Under the pieces are notes generated by a model. The model was given only the letters and a program-made list of their open reading frames with translations. It was not told the DNA's origin and did no database searches. From Lineolata rhizophorae (taxonomy: Eukaryota > Ascomycota > Dothideomycetes > Lineolatales > Lineolataceae): a DNA stretch of 64,000 nucleotides. The position numbers and the translations under genes are program-made. Below, in pieces: positions 45,668 to 57,057 of this stretch. Position 1 is the stretch's first letter. Every line of letters begins with the position of its first letter. The stretch covers positions 327,787 to 391,786 of the forward strand of contig MU001686.1 of the NCBI GenBank assembly GCA_010093515.1, given 5' to 3'.

Positions 45668-46927
45668 GGCTGGTGTTTCAGTATTAGCTAGCGTAGTAGT
45701 TGTCTCGGGGTTTGGAGGCTGCTGCCATCAAACATATGTTGTAAGTAGCGGAGAACCGATCGGGGACAGACGTCAGGCGTGTATGAGGTTTATGTTCGGC
45801 TTACTTGGTACATTTTTGCTCTAGATAGAGGCTTCACTGTTTGTATATATGACGAGTGCTCTACAATCCTTACTCGAAAACATCGGACGAATCCTTTTTT
45901 GAAAAGGAAAATTTTTTTTGAGAAAAGTCAACGTTTTTGTTCTTCTGGAGCAGAAGTTTGGAATCCCGAATTAACGCATGCAAACCGCCCTAGGTGCATA
46001 GGAGGAAAACGGGGAAAGCAACAAAGAATTTACTTGTGTGTAGCCATATCATAGTATTAACAATCGATTGATTCAAAGTGCTATTAATCTTTCAAGACAT
46101 TGTTACTCCGTGCAAATGTTGGAAATGTAATATATCTTCAATTGATTTCGTTGAATGGTTGGTTTCAACATTCTCATTGCTCTATTTCTAGTTATAACAG
46201 CCTCTGCCGGCGTTAAAAATGTAGTTCTCTCATAGTAATTCTGTTTCACAAAAGTCAGAATATACAGCCCTACCCGTTCTTCTCTTAACAAACTACAGGA
46301 TAATACAAAAGAATACCACACGAACGGTTAGTAATGGACGAGCTATCCAATTCCACTGGAAGTATCACTGGAATCATGATACAGCAACACCTCAAAGTTC
46401 ATCCCATGGCTTACTATGTCTTGCCTCTATGCACTCTAATCTTCGTAGCGCTTTATAAAGTGCGACCTAGATCACCAATATTTCTTCCTCTTGCCGTTGC
46501 CATTGCCGCAGCTGCTATCATCTACATAACAGAGGATTCACCAACTCTGTTGGCCGCATATGTAATAGGCAGGCTTCTTAACCCTCCGTTTCGCCCCAGG
46601 GTTCTATAGTTTGGAATGAATCGGGTTCAAAGAGGGTGAAGATACGGATTAGCAAGAGCCTGTTCTCAGCCTGTTTCTTTCAACATGCAATTTTAGGCTG
46701 AATAGTGCTGTAGTTGATTCAATTACATAGACTGTCGAGTGTCACGGAGTGTGCAGCGTAAAGTTGTCAAACAAAGTTATATTTTGAGGTGCAGACGGAA
46801 GTTTGCAGCTCCGCCTGCGAACTGTTGACGAGCGGAGCAAGTCCGGATTCAGTCCCGTACGGCGCCGAATTACATACCGATGCTGTGCCTTCTAACACTC
46901 AATTCACGACGTAAACACTAACTCGTC
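45668..46927. other. AT-richer intergenic region, QNS1 to TRM61
   Basis: 1.26 kb between convergent genes. It is AT-rich relative to flanking genes (for example 45890-46330). It holds one small plus-strand frame (46334-46609), listed separately. No RNA gene or mobile element was recognised. Confidence 0.5.
46334..46609 (+). CDS. Possible small membrane protein, unproven
   Basis: A 91-codon frame with two clear hydrophobic segments (MAYYVLPLCTLIFVALYKV; IFLPLAVAIAAAAIIYITE) and a short polar N-terminus. It is unspliced and matches no family that could be recognised. It lies alone in an AT-rich gap, where chance frames of this size are less common, but hydrophobic chance peptides do occur in such DNA. 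Confidence 0.3.
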   Translation: MDELSNSTGSITGIMIQQHLKVHPMAYYVLPLCTLIFVALYKVRPRSPIFLPLAVAIAAAAIIYITEDSPTLLAAYVIGRLLNPPFRPRVL

Positions 46928-48586
46928 TCAATCGACCATTTCAACATCATTCTTCTCATCTGCACCAGCTTGGTCATCCACACTTCCCTTCTTCGCACCC
47001 ACAGCAACCTGCGCTTTCGCCTTCTTCCCCGCCTTCTTCCACTTCTTGCTGCCGGAGCTCTCTCCCATGTCCACCTCCGTCTTGCCCACCGGGTATTTCT
47101 CCTCCATCCTTTTCTCATCCTCCTCCGACCACGCCACCGGCATCGTCGCAAAGACCAAATACGACGTATGCGTCTTTAGTTCCTGCTCGGGCCTATGCGT
47201 AACCCGTCCTTCCTTCCACAGCTTCCTCTCCGCCTGCATATCTTTCTTAGCCGCAATCCGCCTCTGCTTCGCCGTTTCCTTCTGGCCACTCTTCCCAACT
47301 TTCTCCCCTTCCACCCCCTCTTCACCGTCTGCACCCGTCTCCCCTTTTTTCTTCCCCTGCTTATCATGATACACCTTCTGCCTCGCCTCAACCTCCCTCA
47401 GCCGCTGCACGGCCTCGTCTACATCCTTCGCCACCGCACTGCCTCCCCTCACGCCCTCTTCCGCCAGCCCCACCCGCTCGCGCCGCACTTCGAGCCGTCG
47501 CTGCGCCAGCTCTGCCATCGAGACTTCCACCCAGCCGAACTGGCGCAAGGCCGCGACGGCGCGCTGCACCTGCTCGATGCAGGGGACGAAGGCGCACAGG
47601 TGAACGGTGCGGCGGGGATGCAGAGGGGAAGGGGAGGAAGGGGTGCCCGTGCGGGTGAGGTGCTTGAGGGCCCGCTCGGGGGCGGGAAGGTCGAGGAACA
47701 CGGCTGTTGCGCGGGGTGAGGTCTTAGACGCTGCACTTGGCGAGGCAGCGCCGTCGTTGTCGCCCCGATGGCCAGCTGCCGCGGCGGCGGCGGGTAGCGA
47801 GTCCGCCTCTTGGCAAGGAAGGTTGAAGCCGTCCTGGTAGACGTCGCGGTGCGTGACGCGGACGATGCTGTCGAGGCCGTGCTCGACGAGCTCGCGGCCT
47901 AGCTGCGCGGCGCGCGGCGCGTGGAACTCGTAGCTGTACACCCGGCCGAACTGCCGTTGGCTTCGCTGGAATTTGAGCTCTTCGACCGGTTCCTCCCCGT
48001 CTTGCTCGGGGGGATACCCGTTGAACACGGCGCGCGCGGCCGCGTGCGTGAACGACCCGCTGCCGGCGCCGGCCTCGATCACGACGCCGCCGGGCCGCAC
48101 GCGCAGCCGTTGGAGGATGTAGCTGTAGTCGGGCGTGTAGACGACCTGCGTGCGGTGCGGCAGGGACATGCTCCAGGTCTCCGGCGTCGGCGGCAGGATA
48201 TGGATGAATCCGCTGGAAGCGGCCTCGATCGGCTTTGGCGACGGAGCCGCTCCCGCTGCTGTTGGTGTAGCTCCGTCGTCTTCGCCGCCGCCGTCCTCGC
48301 CTCGCTTCCGCTTCTTCCCCCCGGCGGGCTTGCGGCCGCGCGAACCCGTGTCGACCTTGGATGCGAGTATTTGCGCACCCCAGGGTTGGTTGAGCAGCGT
48401 GCTGTGCGGGAAGGAGCCGAAGCGCGTGTTGACGACGTTGTCGGCGGCGGAGTCAGGGTCATGTGGGTCATCTTCGCGCAGGATGGTTGAGATGAGGGAT
48501 TCACGCCGGAGGTGTAGGACTGCGAGGGAATTGGCTTTGGTGACCGGGCCAGGGTCCAAGAAGGGGGAAGGGTGGGCGGGATGCAT
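46928..48586 (-). CDS. TRM61: tRNA (adenine-58-N1)-methyltransferase catalytic subunit Trm61
   Basis: A single exon encodes 552 aa. The N-terminal beta domain holds NTRFGSFPHSTLLNQPWGAQ and IHILPPTPETWSMSLPHRTQVVYTPDYSYI (residues about 128-157). The SAM motif is VVIEAGAGSGSFTHAAAR (about 168-185), then VYSYEFHAPRAAQLGREL and VFLDLPAPE (the catalytic Asp loop). The end of the fold is LCAFVPCIEQVQRAVAAL..GWVEVSMAEL and HTSYLVFATM. Trm61 works with Trm6 to make m1A58, which stabilises initiator tRNA-Met. Disordered, charged inserts (a Lys/Arg/Glu loop at about 85-105; a Lys-rich segment near 400-450) lengthen it beyond yeast Trm61. It is divergent from cysteinyl-tRNA synthetase. Confidence 0.93.
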   Translation of the reverse strand: MHPAHPSPFLDPGPVTKANSLAVLHLRRESLISTILREDDPHDPDSAADNVVNTRFGSFPHSTLLNQPWGAQILASKVDTGSRGRKPAGGKKRKRGEDGGGEDDGATPTAAGAAPSPKPIEAASSGFIHILPPTPETWSMSLPHRTQVVYTPDYSYILQRLRVRPGGVVIEAGAGSGSFTHAAARAVFNGYPPEQDGEEPVEELKFQRSQRQFGRVYSYEFHAPRAAQLGRELVEHGLDSIVRVTHRDVYQDGFNLPCQEADSLPAAAAAAGHRGDNDGAASPSAASKTSPRATAVFLDLPAPERALKHLTRTGTPSSPSPLHPRRTVHLCAFVPCIEQVQRAVAALRQFGWVEVSMAELAQRRLEVRRERVGLAEEGVRGGSAVAKDVDEAVQRLREVEARQKVYHDKQGKKKGETGADGEEGVEGEKVGKSGQKETAKQRRIAAKKDMQAERKLWKEGRVTHRPEQELKTHTSYLVFATMPVAWSEEDEKRMEEKYPVGKTEVDMGESSGSKKWKKAGKKAKAQVAVGAKKGSVDDQAGADEKNDVEMVD

Positions 48587-49022
48587 CTTAATTGGGGTTG
48601 GCAGTGAGTCGACAAGAAGAACTATGAGAATGAAGTTAAAAAGCGGTAAGAGAAGAGGTGATTGTGATGGGAAAGTTATGAAGTAGCGTTGAAGGTGCTC
48701 GCTTCGTGGCTATGAGCTCAAGGACGGATGAGCTACACAAGTCTCTAAGCAATGTCGCCCTATATTTTCAGCCACCTAGGTCATCTTTCAATAGCTGGAT
48801 ACATTAGGAGGCAGTGAAGGCGGAGTGAAGAACAAAAGGGCACTGGGGCCGCACGTGCCCGCGAAAATAAAGTTGGATTCCCGAAATCTTGGCACCCGAT
48901 CGACGCAGGGATGGCCCCCAGCGACCACCTGGCGCTGCTTCGATCTTCCCTCAGCCTTCCTCTCCCCTTCTGACTCACCCCTCCCCCCGCCCCTCGTCCA
49001 CCTCCTCCCTCTATTTCTGCTC
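48587..49022. promoter_or_regulatory. Shared divergent promoter TRM61 / cysteinyl-tRNA synthetase
   Basis: 436 bp separate the two start codons. One CACGTG lies near 48852. Both genes act on tRNA. The synthetase frame is open upstream of 49023 to 48825, but that part reads as leader. Confidence 0.55.
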
Positions 49023-51755
49023 ATGCGCTACCTGCTCCTCCTCTTTCAGCAACCTCGGTATACCTCCCCACTCAGCGCCGGCAGCCCAATTCGCGCATTT
49101 GCCGCCAGGATGGCCTCGTCCGCAACCGGGCGAACACAGCCGCCTTGGGAGCAGCCCCCTCCCCCCCAAGAGGGCGTCAAGCTCCCTCCGCTCAAGATCT
49201 ACAACTCTCTCACACGCAGCAAGAATCCATTCTACCCGATCGACCAACAGGGGAAGAGGGTGGCCTGGTACGCCTGTGGGCCGACCGTGTACGACGATGC
49301 ACATTTGGGTCACGCGAGGAACTATGTGAGCACGGATATTCTGCGGAGAATCCTGAAGGACTACTTCAAGTTTGAGCTGAAGTTTGTCATGAACATTACG
49401 GATATCGACGACAAGGTGGGTTTTGAGTAAGACGGAGCGGAGTTGGGGTGACAAGGGGTCAAAGGATACAATAGAATCCAAACTGATTTAGAGCGGGGGC
49501 CGTAGATTATCCTGAGGGGCAGACAGCAGCACTTGCTCTCGCAGTTCAAAGAGAAGCATCCGAAGCTGGATGGTGAGGTCTACGATGCTGTGACAAAGGC
49601 ATTCGAGGCCTACATTCGCAAAAACCTTCCACTCCTCCCCGAATCCACGACACCTGAGAGCTATCCCGCGGAATCAAAAAACGCATATGGCCGCGTGCTT
49701 GCTGGCAAAGCGCTTGAGAGCGACGACGGCAAACCTGGCGATAAGGAAGCCAAGATAAAGATGCACCTCAAGACCTGTGACACCGCCTCGAAAGCGCTGG
49801 CCTCCCACAAATCTTTCTCTCAAACACCCGAAACCTTCTACGCGCAAACCGAAGACGTTCTCTTTCCCTATCTAGACTCTCTACATGGCTCAACGGTTGA
49901 CTCACAGGACCACGGTGTGTGGACACGTCTGACGCAGCGTTACGAGCAGCGCTTCATGGATGACGTGCGCGCGCTGAACTGTCTCGATCCGGACGTCGTG
50001 ACGCGCGTGACCGAGTACGGTCCCGCCATCGTAGACTTTGTGCGCAAGATCGTGGACAACGGCTTCGCGTATGCGACCTCCGACGGGTCTGTCTACTTCG
50101 ACATCGACGCCTTCGAGCGTGCTGGCAACAGCTACGCGCGCCTGGAGCCTTGGAACCGGGGCGACAAGGACCTGCAGGCGGACGGCGAGGGCGCGCTCAG
50201 CGCCGCCAAGCGTAGCTCGGAGAAGCGTTCCGACGCCGACTTCGCGCTGTGGAAGAGCAGTAAGCCAGGCGAGCCGGCCTGGCCGAGCCCTTGGGGGCCG
50301 GGAAGACCCGGCTGGCACATCGAGTGCTCTGCCATGGCGTCGGACGTGCTGGGCGCCCGCGTCGACATCCACTCCGGCGGCGTCGACCTTGCGTTCCCTC
50401 ATCACGACAACGAGCTCGCGCAGTCGGAGGCGTTTTGGCTCGAGACGGCCGCCAAGGGTGGCGCCCAACACAAGCCCCACCAGTGGGTCAACTACTTCGT
50501 GCACATGGGCCACCTGTCCATTGCGGGCAGCAAGATGAGCAAGTCGCTGAAGAACTTCACGACGATCCGCGAGGCGCTGGCGCGTGGCGACTGGACGCCG
50601 CGCTCGCTGCGCGTCGTCTTCCTGCTGGGCGGGTGGAAGGACGGCGTCGAAATTACCGACGACCTAGTCAAGGCAGGCCAGGCGTGGGAGGAGAAGGTAA
50701 CAAACTTTCTGCTCAAGGCGAAGGATCTTGCGCGCGAGCTGGGCGACAAGGCGCCTGCGCCCGCGACCGCGGAGGGAGAGGACCCCTTCGCCGTACCCCG
50801 GGACCCTGACGACCCCATCGCCGAGCCCCTCCAGCGTACCCGCGACGCCGTCTTCGCCGCCCTGGCCGACTCGTTCGACACCCCGGCCGCCATGCGCCTC
50901 CTCTCGTCGCTCGTTACCGACGCCAACGCCGCACCGCACGGCGCCGTACCGGCCGCCACCACGCTCGCCCTCGCACGCTACCTAACGCACATGGTGGCCG
51001 TGTTCGGGCTGGACGGCACCGCCGACCCGGCCGACGCGAGCAGGATCGGCTGGGCAGGCATTGACATCCCCGCAGAAGCGGAGGCGTGGGTCTATCCGCT
51101 GAGCAGGATGCGCGATACGGTGCGACGTGCGGCGCGCAACTACGCGAAGGAGCCGACCAAGGTGGCTGAGGAGGCACGCGGCGCCGTCGCGTCGGCGGAC
51201 GAGGTTGCAACGTCACAGACGAAAACGACGGCGACGGAGAACGGGTCGGCCGAGGCAAACTCTTTCGAGAAGGTCTTTCGCGACTTCAAGGACGAGGTGG
51301 CCGGACTGGCGAGCGAGACGGCGTCCCCGGCCAAGTACCTCTCCGCGTGCGACCGCGTGCGCGACGTGGGCCTGTGGGACTGCGGCGTCTACCTCGAGGA
51401 CCGCGACCAGACGGCGCAGCCGGCGCTGGTGCGACCCGTGACGGTTGATCTGCGCGCGCAGCGCGAGGCCAAGGAGACGGTGGCGCGGGAGAAGGCGGCG
51501 GCGCGAGAGAGGCGCGAGAAGGAGGAGGCTGAGAAGGCGCGCAAGAGGGAGGAGAGTGCGAGGGTGGATCCGAGGGTCATGTTTAAGGAAGGGGACGCGG
51601 CGGCGGAGTTCGAGGCCTGGGATGAGGAAGGGTTGCCGGTGAGGTTGAAGGGTGGAGAGGAGGTGAGTAAGAGTCGGAAGAAGAAGTTGGTTAAGGAGTG
51701 GGAGAAGCAGAAGAAAGCATTTGAGGAGTGGAAGAAGGGGCAGGGTAAGGCATGA
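49023..51755 (+). CDS. Cysteinyl-tRNA synthetase, probable dual-targeted (2 exons)
   Basis: Exons 49023-49415 and 49506-51755 (phase 0) give 880 aa. The class I core is intact: [21 protein letters not shown], with the Cys that binds zinc and the HIGH-type HLGH (94-97); then NITDIDDK across the splice, [32 protein letters not shown] and the KMSKS loop in [11 protein letters not shown] (about 475). A C-terminal Lys/Glu-rich tail (from about 800) is typical of eukaryotic forms. Residues 1-29 ([21 protein letters not shown]) lack acidic residues and look like a mitochondrial presequence. A second ATG (49110, MASSATG) could yield the cytosolic form. One gene may therefore serve both compartments, as for several fungal synthetases; this is inferred. 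Confidence 0.95.
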
Positions 51756-53126
51756 GGGATTGGGCAAAGGCGGTGCATTTCAACAGGACGCTGGAAAAGT
51801 CGGTGTGGTTGCTATATTACCCTTGGGTTGTTTAGAAGTTGGTAGGAAGTGGACTGCGTTGCATAATCAAAGATAGGGTTAGAGCATTACAACAATTATC
51901 TCGGTGGCAGTCATTTCTGGTGGACTTGTTCATTGCACTTTTGACGATTAGTGGTCACGAATGGTTTGCCGCTCTCCTCCAGAGACTAGGAATTTACCAC
52001 TCCAAAAAGAAACAGCCAGAACGGAGTTAAAACATTGAATCCGCCGACACGTCAATAATATTATATCTCGGATACACCGCTCTTAGATCGATCGTGCGTC
52101 AATCGAACGTGCGCAAAAAAGCTTTTCACTGCCATGCGTCGCGCATTGGCAGGTCCCATGGGCGAAACGGACGCTCCAAGAGCCTGATCACACCATTTGG
52201 ATCATGCGCGAATTTTGCGCCGACGGTCGACGATAACAGCGCCGCATTTCCCAATCGAGGCGGGAATAAATAAGAAAACATTAGATTCGTTCTCATTTAA
52301 TGGGTCGGGGCTGCGAAGCAGGCAGATACTTTGCAGCGTTTCGTGCTGAATTTGAAATTGGGTGGGTTGAGGCGACGGGCTGCGCGGTTTTATCGGAGGC
52401 CCAGGGGCGCATTGGTGGACGTCGCGAAGCTGAGAAATGGCAACGGGCTTCGCTGGTAGACGGGCCGGATGGAAGCCATATTGTCCTTCATCATCCGTCG
52501 AGATAGCTCAGGCAGGACGAAGCCCTTTGGGCTGTTCTTTGGACAGTTGCCCCTCTTCGTTGCCCTCAAGACCGCAATCCACACAGCAATACCAATGCAC
52601 GATGTTCCCCTGATATGAAACGCACCACGGCATGGGAGACAGACCACAATGCGCGATTAACTACGGGCGATGGAGTTCCGTCTAGGGACCCGCGTAGCCC
52701 CTTCCGTCAGCGAGACGCTGACTGAGAGAGGCCCCGGACCAGCGAGCTCATCATGACAAACCGGCGTTCGTTAGGGGCCGCGGCGGAGGAGTCCCAGAAT
52801 CTATCTGGGCAGGGAAAGGAGACGCGAGTGCCAGCGAAGATTGATCGAGAGAAAGAAAGCACGTGATCTGGAATCTGTCAATCACGTGAACGGCAAGCGA
52901 CTGACAAAATCACATGCCGTGATTGGCTGCACGTGCCCACTCCCCGCCGACCGGACGCTCCCGGGCTCCCGACATCAGCCGAGGAAACGCTCCACGACAG
53001 CTTAGGTAAGTCCGCAACAACAGCTCGACACCACCCTCTCCGGGCATCCTGCGATCGCCAACCCTCTCCCCTCTCTCCTCTTGATCCCAACACCCGGCGT
53101 GACCGCACACCGGATTCTCGAATACG
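51756..53126. other. Intergenic region before SDH3
   Basis: 1.37 kb. A 63-codon plus-strand frame at 51839-52030 has one hydrophobic stretch but no family match. The distal part (52860-52935) has a cluster of CACGTG boxes. No RNA gene was recognised. Confidence 0.5.
52860..52935. promoter_or_regulatory. CACGTG E-box cluster upstream of SDH3
   Basis: CACGTG occurs at 52860-52865, 52883-52888 and 52930-52935. A hyphenated palindrome aatcac-atgcc-gtgatt (52908-52924) overlaps an inverted CCAAT (attgg). The cluster is about 190-270 bp before the SDH3 start. CACGTG is bound by bHLH factors such as Cbf1-type regulators and CCAAT by the Hap complex. Both are known to act on respiratory genes in fungi. 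Use here is inferred. Confidence 0.55.
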
Positions 53127-53970
53127 ATGCTCGCGAATCGCGCAGTCCAGACCTCGATGCGGCGGCGTACGTGCAATTCGATGGCGCCTGTTGGAAGCGA
53201 TTGGACTGGATACTGACGTGTGAGGTTGTAGTGGCCGCCCGCCAGCCGGGCCTCATGGCGCTGGGGTCGCAGGGCAAATTTGCTCCCCCGGCCATTGTTG
53301 CCCTGAGCCAGAGGAGGTAAGCAAATTCTCCTTACTCTTTGGAGCAATTTTCTGCGAGAAGCAATGGTCAATTGCGTATCACGCCGTCGTTTCCACCAGG
53401 CCCCGCTCCCCCGGCTTGCGAGGTGCCTCTCGACCCCATCATAATGAAAGAGACCTACACCATACACTCTAACACGCCAGCACGCGTACTGAGCTTAAGC
53501 TGACATTGGCAACCAACCGTTTGACCAGACCCGTCGCCACGGAACGCCTCTCCGACAGCCAAGCCCAAAACTCCATCCTCGTCAACCAGCGCCTCAAGCG
53601 GCCCGTCGCCCCGCACCTCTCCATCTACCAGCCGCAGATTACCTGGTACCTATCGAGCGCGCACCGCATCACAGGTGCCATCCTCTCCGGCGGCTTCTAC
53701 ATCTTCGGCGCGGCGTACCTGGTCGCGCCGCTCGTGGGCTGGCACCTCGAGTCGGCGTCGCTGGCGGCCGCCGTCGCCGCCTGGCCTTTCGCCGTGAAGT
53801 TCGCCGCCAAGGTGTTCGTCAGTCTGCCCTTCACGTTCCATGCCTACAATGGCGTCAGGCATTTGATTTGGGATACTGGGAGTATGATGACGAATCAGAA
53901 GGTTATTCAGTCGGGCTGGACTGTGCTGGGCTTGACGGTGGCGAGTTCGTTGTATTTGGCGTTGATGTGA
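53127..53970 (+). CDS. SDH3: Succinate dehydrogenase cytochrome b subunit Sdh3/SdhC (3 exons)
   Basis: Exons 53127-53166, 53232-53316 and 53529-53970 give 188 aa. The first two small exons supply a mitochondrial presequence (MLANRAVQTSMRRLAARQPG); the donors are GTACGT and GTAAGC. The mature part has LVNQRLKRPVAPHLSIYQPQITWYLSSAHRITG, whose Ser and Arg contact ubiquinone and whose fold starts the membrane domain. Three transmembrane helices follow, with FTFHAYNGVRHLIWD carrying the haem b His ligand. Sdh3 anchors succinate dehydrogenase (complex II) in the inner membrane. Exon 3 alone has no good ATG start, which is why the upstream exons were sought. The second intron acceptor (53528) is the least certain joint. 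Confidence 0.93.
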
Positions 53971-54582
53971 GCGCTTTGTGTTGGGTGGGGGAACGGTACG
54001 GGCAAAATGATATGGCTATGTTTGGTCGTGGTTGACCATACGACTGAGGCGGGGCAGCTAGAAGGAGGGCTCTCCTTTTGAGCGAGTCTTCGAGGAATCG
54101 TCGGCGCATTGTGTATAAGTCTAGTGAATCGGATCTTACATTCGTGCCGTGATCTGACTTTCTGGCCACATACATACTTTATACAAGTGCAAATATTACG
54201 TTCCCAAGGGGTATCAGCGATGGGCCTACAGCGATCAAAACAGGACATACTCCGCCGCGCCGCTTCAATGCTACGCCCCTCTTTCTGTTTCCAGCTGCGA
54301 GGCACCTCCAACTCCGTGATCCACCCAATGTTCATGCAATCCTTTCCACTCTTCCCGACACTTGCCGGCGTCTTGCATGTCATCACTCTCTGCTTTCTGA
54401 GACTTTCGCACACCCCATCATGCAGAGACCCCACCTCATCACTCCGTATATTTCCTGGTCCTTTACCGCGCTCCCATCTTCCCGAGCTTAGAATCACATC
54501 CTAACCATACCCTCTTACCCCAGCATCCCAACCATCAACACATACCGGCCCCGCCAACCCACTCTCTACGCCTACCTCCCAC
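53971..54582. other. Convergent 3' flanks SDH3 / APC8
   Basis: 612 bp between the stop codons of convergent genes. No gene, repeat or structured RNA was recognised. Confidence 0.5.
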
Positions 54583-57057
54583 TCACCCCAGCCTCCCCTC
54601 CTGCATCGCAATCCTCGCCCTCACATCCCTCACCAACGCCTTCGCATCCTCCACCTCGACCCCATCCTGACACAGCTCGTTCGCCAACTCCATTGCAGCC
54701 TGCCACTCGCCCCTCAGAAACTCCCACCTCGCGAGCCACATGCGAGCCTTGCTCGTCGAGCTCGTGACGCCGACGCCGACGGCGCCGCCCTGCTGCGCGA
54801 CGATGCGGGCGGCGCGCGCGGCCGCCTCGGCCGGCGGCAGCGAGTGCGCCGCCGCCAGCGCCAGCGCCACGTCCGCCTCCGACGGCCCTTCCTCCTGCGC
54901 GATGCATAGACGCATGTAGGCCGCGCACTCGGCCGGCCGCTGCAGCTTCTCGTACAGCAGGCCCATCTGGTACAGCGCGTCCGGGTCCAAGATGCCGAGC
55001 ATGCCAGGCGTGAGGCCGTCCATGGCCGAGCCGGCTGCAGGGGCCGCTCCGCCGCTCGTCTGGCTGCTGCCGGCGCCGCCGACGCCGCCGCTGCCGCCGC
55101 CGGCAGCCGACGCCGCCGGGACCGCGCCCGTCGACGCGGCCAGCCCCGCCTCGAACGAGTACGAGCCGGCGACTAGGGCGCGCTTGTAGGCGCGGATGGC
55201 GTTGTCGGCGCGGCCGACGGCGGCGTAGCAGTTGGCGAGGGCGAACCACATCTTGGGGTCGTACGGGCGGAGGACGGCGGCGCGCTGGTAGTAGAAGAGG
55301 GCGTAGAGGTGCATGTCGAGCATCTCGTAAGCCTGGCCGAGGCCGTACCAGGCGCGGTAGTCGGCCCGGTTGATGTCGACGGCGCGCCGGTAGCTCTCGA
55401 TGGCCGCGTGCGTGTTCTTCATCTCGACGTACTCGTGGCCCATGAGCGTCCAGGCCGACAAGAAGTTGCGGTCTAACGTCAGCGCGCGCCGAAAGTAGAG
55501 CACCGCTTTCTCGTGCTCGGATTTCAGGCTGTAATAGTTGCCCACGGCGATACAGGTCTCCGGGCGGAACTTGTCGACGCGGGTGGCCAGGTGGGCGAGA
55601 AACGCCAGCTTCGGGCGAGACTCCATGACGTACAGTATGTTGGAGTAGGCATCGAGGTGGTCGAGACGGTGAGGATCCGCGACTAGGAGCCCGTTGAAGA
55701 TGGCCTCAGCCTCCTCGAAGTCTTTTGAGTGATAGTACAGTAACGCGCGCTGCGTCTGCAGGAAGGCGGAGCCCGGGAATATGGCCCCTATCTGCGTCAG
55801 ACTGTTGTGCACCTGGTCAGTGCACTGGAAGAACTCCTGGCTCGCGTAAACGTGGAAGATGAAGGTCATGATGTTTTGTGGGAGATGCTCGGTTAAGCGG
55901 TTGAGCTGCTTGCAACGCTAACTGTTAGTAAATAACGAGCGTTCGCTTGAATATGAGAATAGAAGGGAAGAACTCGCCTCATCCACATTCGACAACAGCC
56001 CCGCAATCTCCAACCATGCTGCCCAATTCCATGGATTCAAGTGCACACTTAGCACCAACCATTCCCTTGCCATATCCTCGTCCTTGGACCTCGCGAGCAT
56101 GATCCCGTACAAAAACTCCAGCCACCCATCACCCGCCAAGCCGCTGCCATGCCTCTCCTCAAACCAATCCTGCAAGATTTTCGTAATGGTCGGGACCTCT
56201 CTATTCTTGGCGACGCCACCGTCCATCGGGCCTAGCACAATCTCGCTATCCTCCTCCTTACGCTTCTCGCCCGCCAAAAACTTCGCATACAGTGCCAGGA
56301 AAAGCGCCTTCATGCTCAGCCCTGATCCCGCAACTAGCCCCTCCGACCCCAGCTCTGCTCTCCCCGACTTCCTTCCCTCTCTGCCCTGCGCCCCGCCGGG
56401 GCCGCCGCCGAGACCCAGACCCGCCGGGGCCGCCCTGCCCTTTCCCTTTCCGCCGCCGCCACCACCACCACCCACACCAAACGAACCCCTCCATCCACTT
56501 CCTCCACCCACTGCACCCACGCCCGCACCCATACCCGCCGGCCTCACCCCCGGCGGCTTCGCAGCCGGCACGCTCGCGGCCGGCAGCGGCCCGCGCGGCA
56601 CCAGTTCGGGAAGAAAGACGGCGCTGCAGCGATCGAACTCGCGGCAGTCGAAGAAGGACTTGGCCAGGAGGAAGCGGTTGGCCTCGCGGGCCTCGAGGCG
56701 GGCCTGCGTCGGGTCGGACGGCGGGAGCGGGCGCGGGTACGGCGTCGTGGACGGCGGCGGCGGGGCAGTGGAGGAGTCGTGGGAGTCGGCGGTGGAAGGT
56801 GGCGGGGGGGAGGAAAAGGGGTCGGCGTTGGAGGTGTTGGAGGAGGGCGTGGGGAGCGAGTTGAGGAGTTCGGCGGCCCTGGCGGGAGAGAGGGGGGGTG
56901 GATTAGTTGGGTTGGGGATTGGATGGGATGGGAGGTGAGGGATTGGGTGAAGGTACCATTTGGCGGAGTTGTAGAGGCAGCGCTCAGAACAGGAGATCAC
57001 AGCATGCTGGAGGTGGGACTGCAGCTGCGCCGAGTCGTCTTCGGAGAGGCCGGCCAT
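54583..57057 (-). CDS. CDC23: Anaphase-promoting complex subunit 8 (Cdc23) (3 exons)
   Basis: Exons 57057-56957, 56878-55978 and 55917-54583 give 778 aa. The start CSERCLYNSAKW joins AAELLNSL across the first intron, as in other APC8 proteins. Later come LEAREANRFLLAKSFFDCREFDRCS and LNPWNWAAWLEIAGLL. Exon 3 has the tandem TPRs: FIFHVYASQEFFQCTDQ, LDAYSNILYVMESRPKLAFLAHLA, ETCIAVGNYYSLKSEHEKAVLYFRRAL, AWTLMGHEYVEMKNTHAAIESYRRAVDIN, YRAWYGLGQAYEMLDMHLYALFYYQRA and MWFALANCYAAVGR. APC8 is a scaffold of the ubiquitin ligase that drives mitotic exit. Exon 2 carries a Gly-rich insert and exon 3 an Ala/Gly loop. The second intron best fits a GC donor (GAG|GCGAGT) with branch TACTAAC. Confidence 0.93.

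Noticed and set aside
52910-53467. 185-codon minus-strand frame over the SDH3 5' exons
   Set aside because: It is antisense to the well-supported presequence exons of SDH3 and has no domain.
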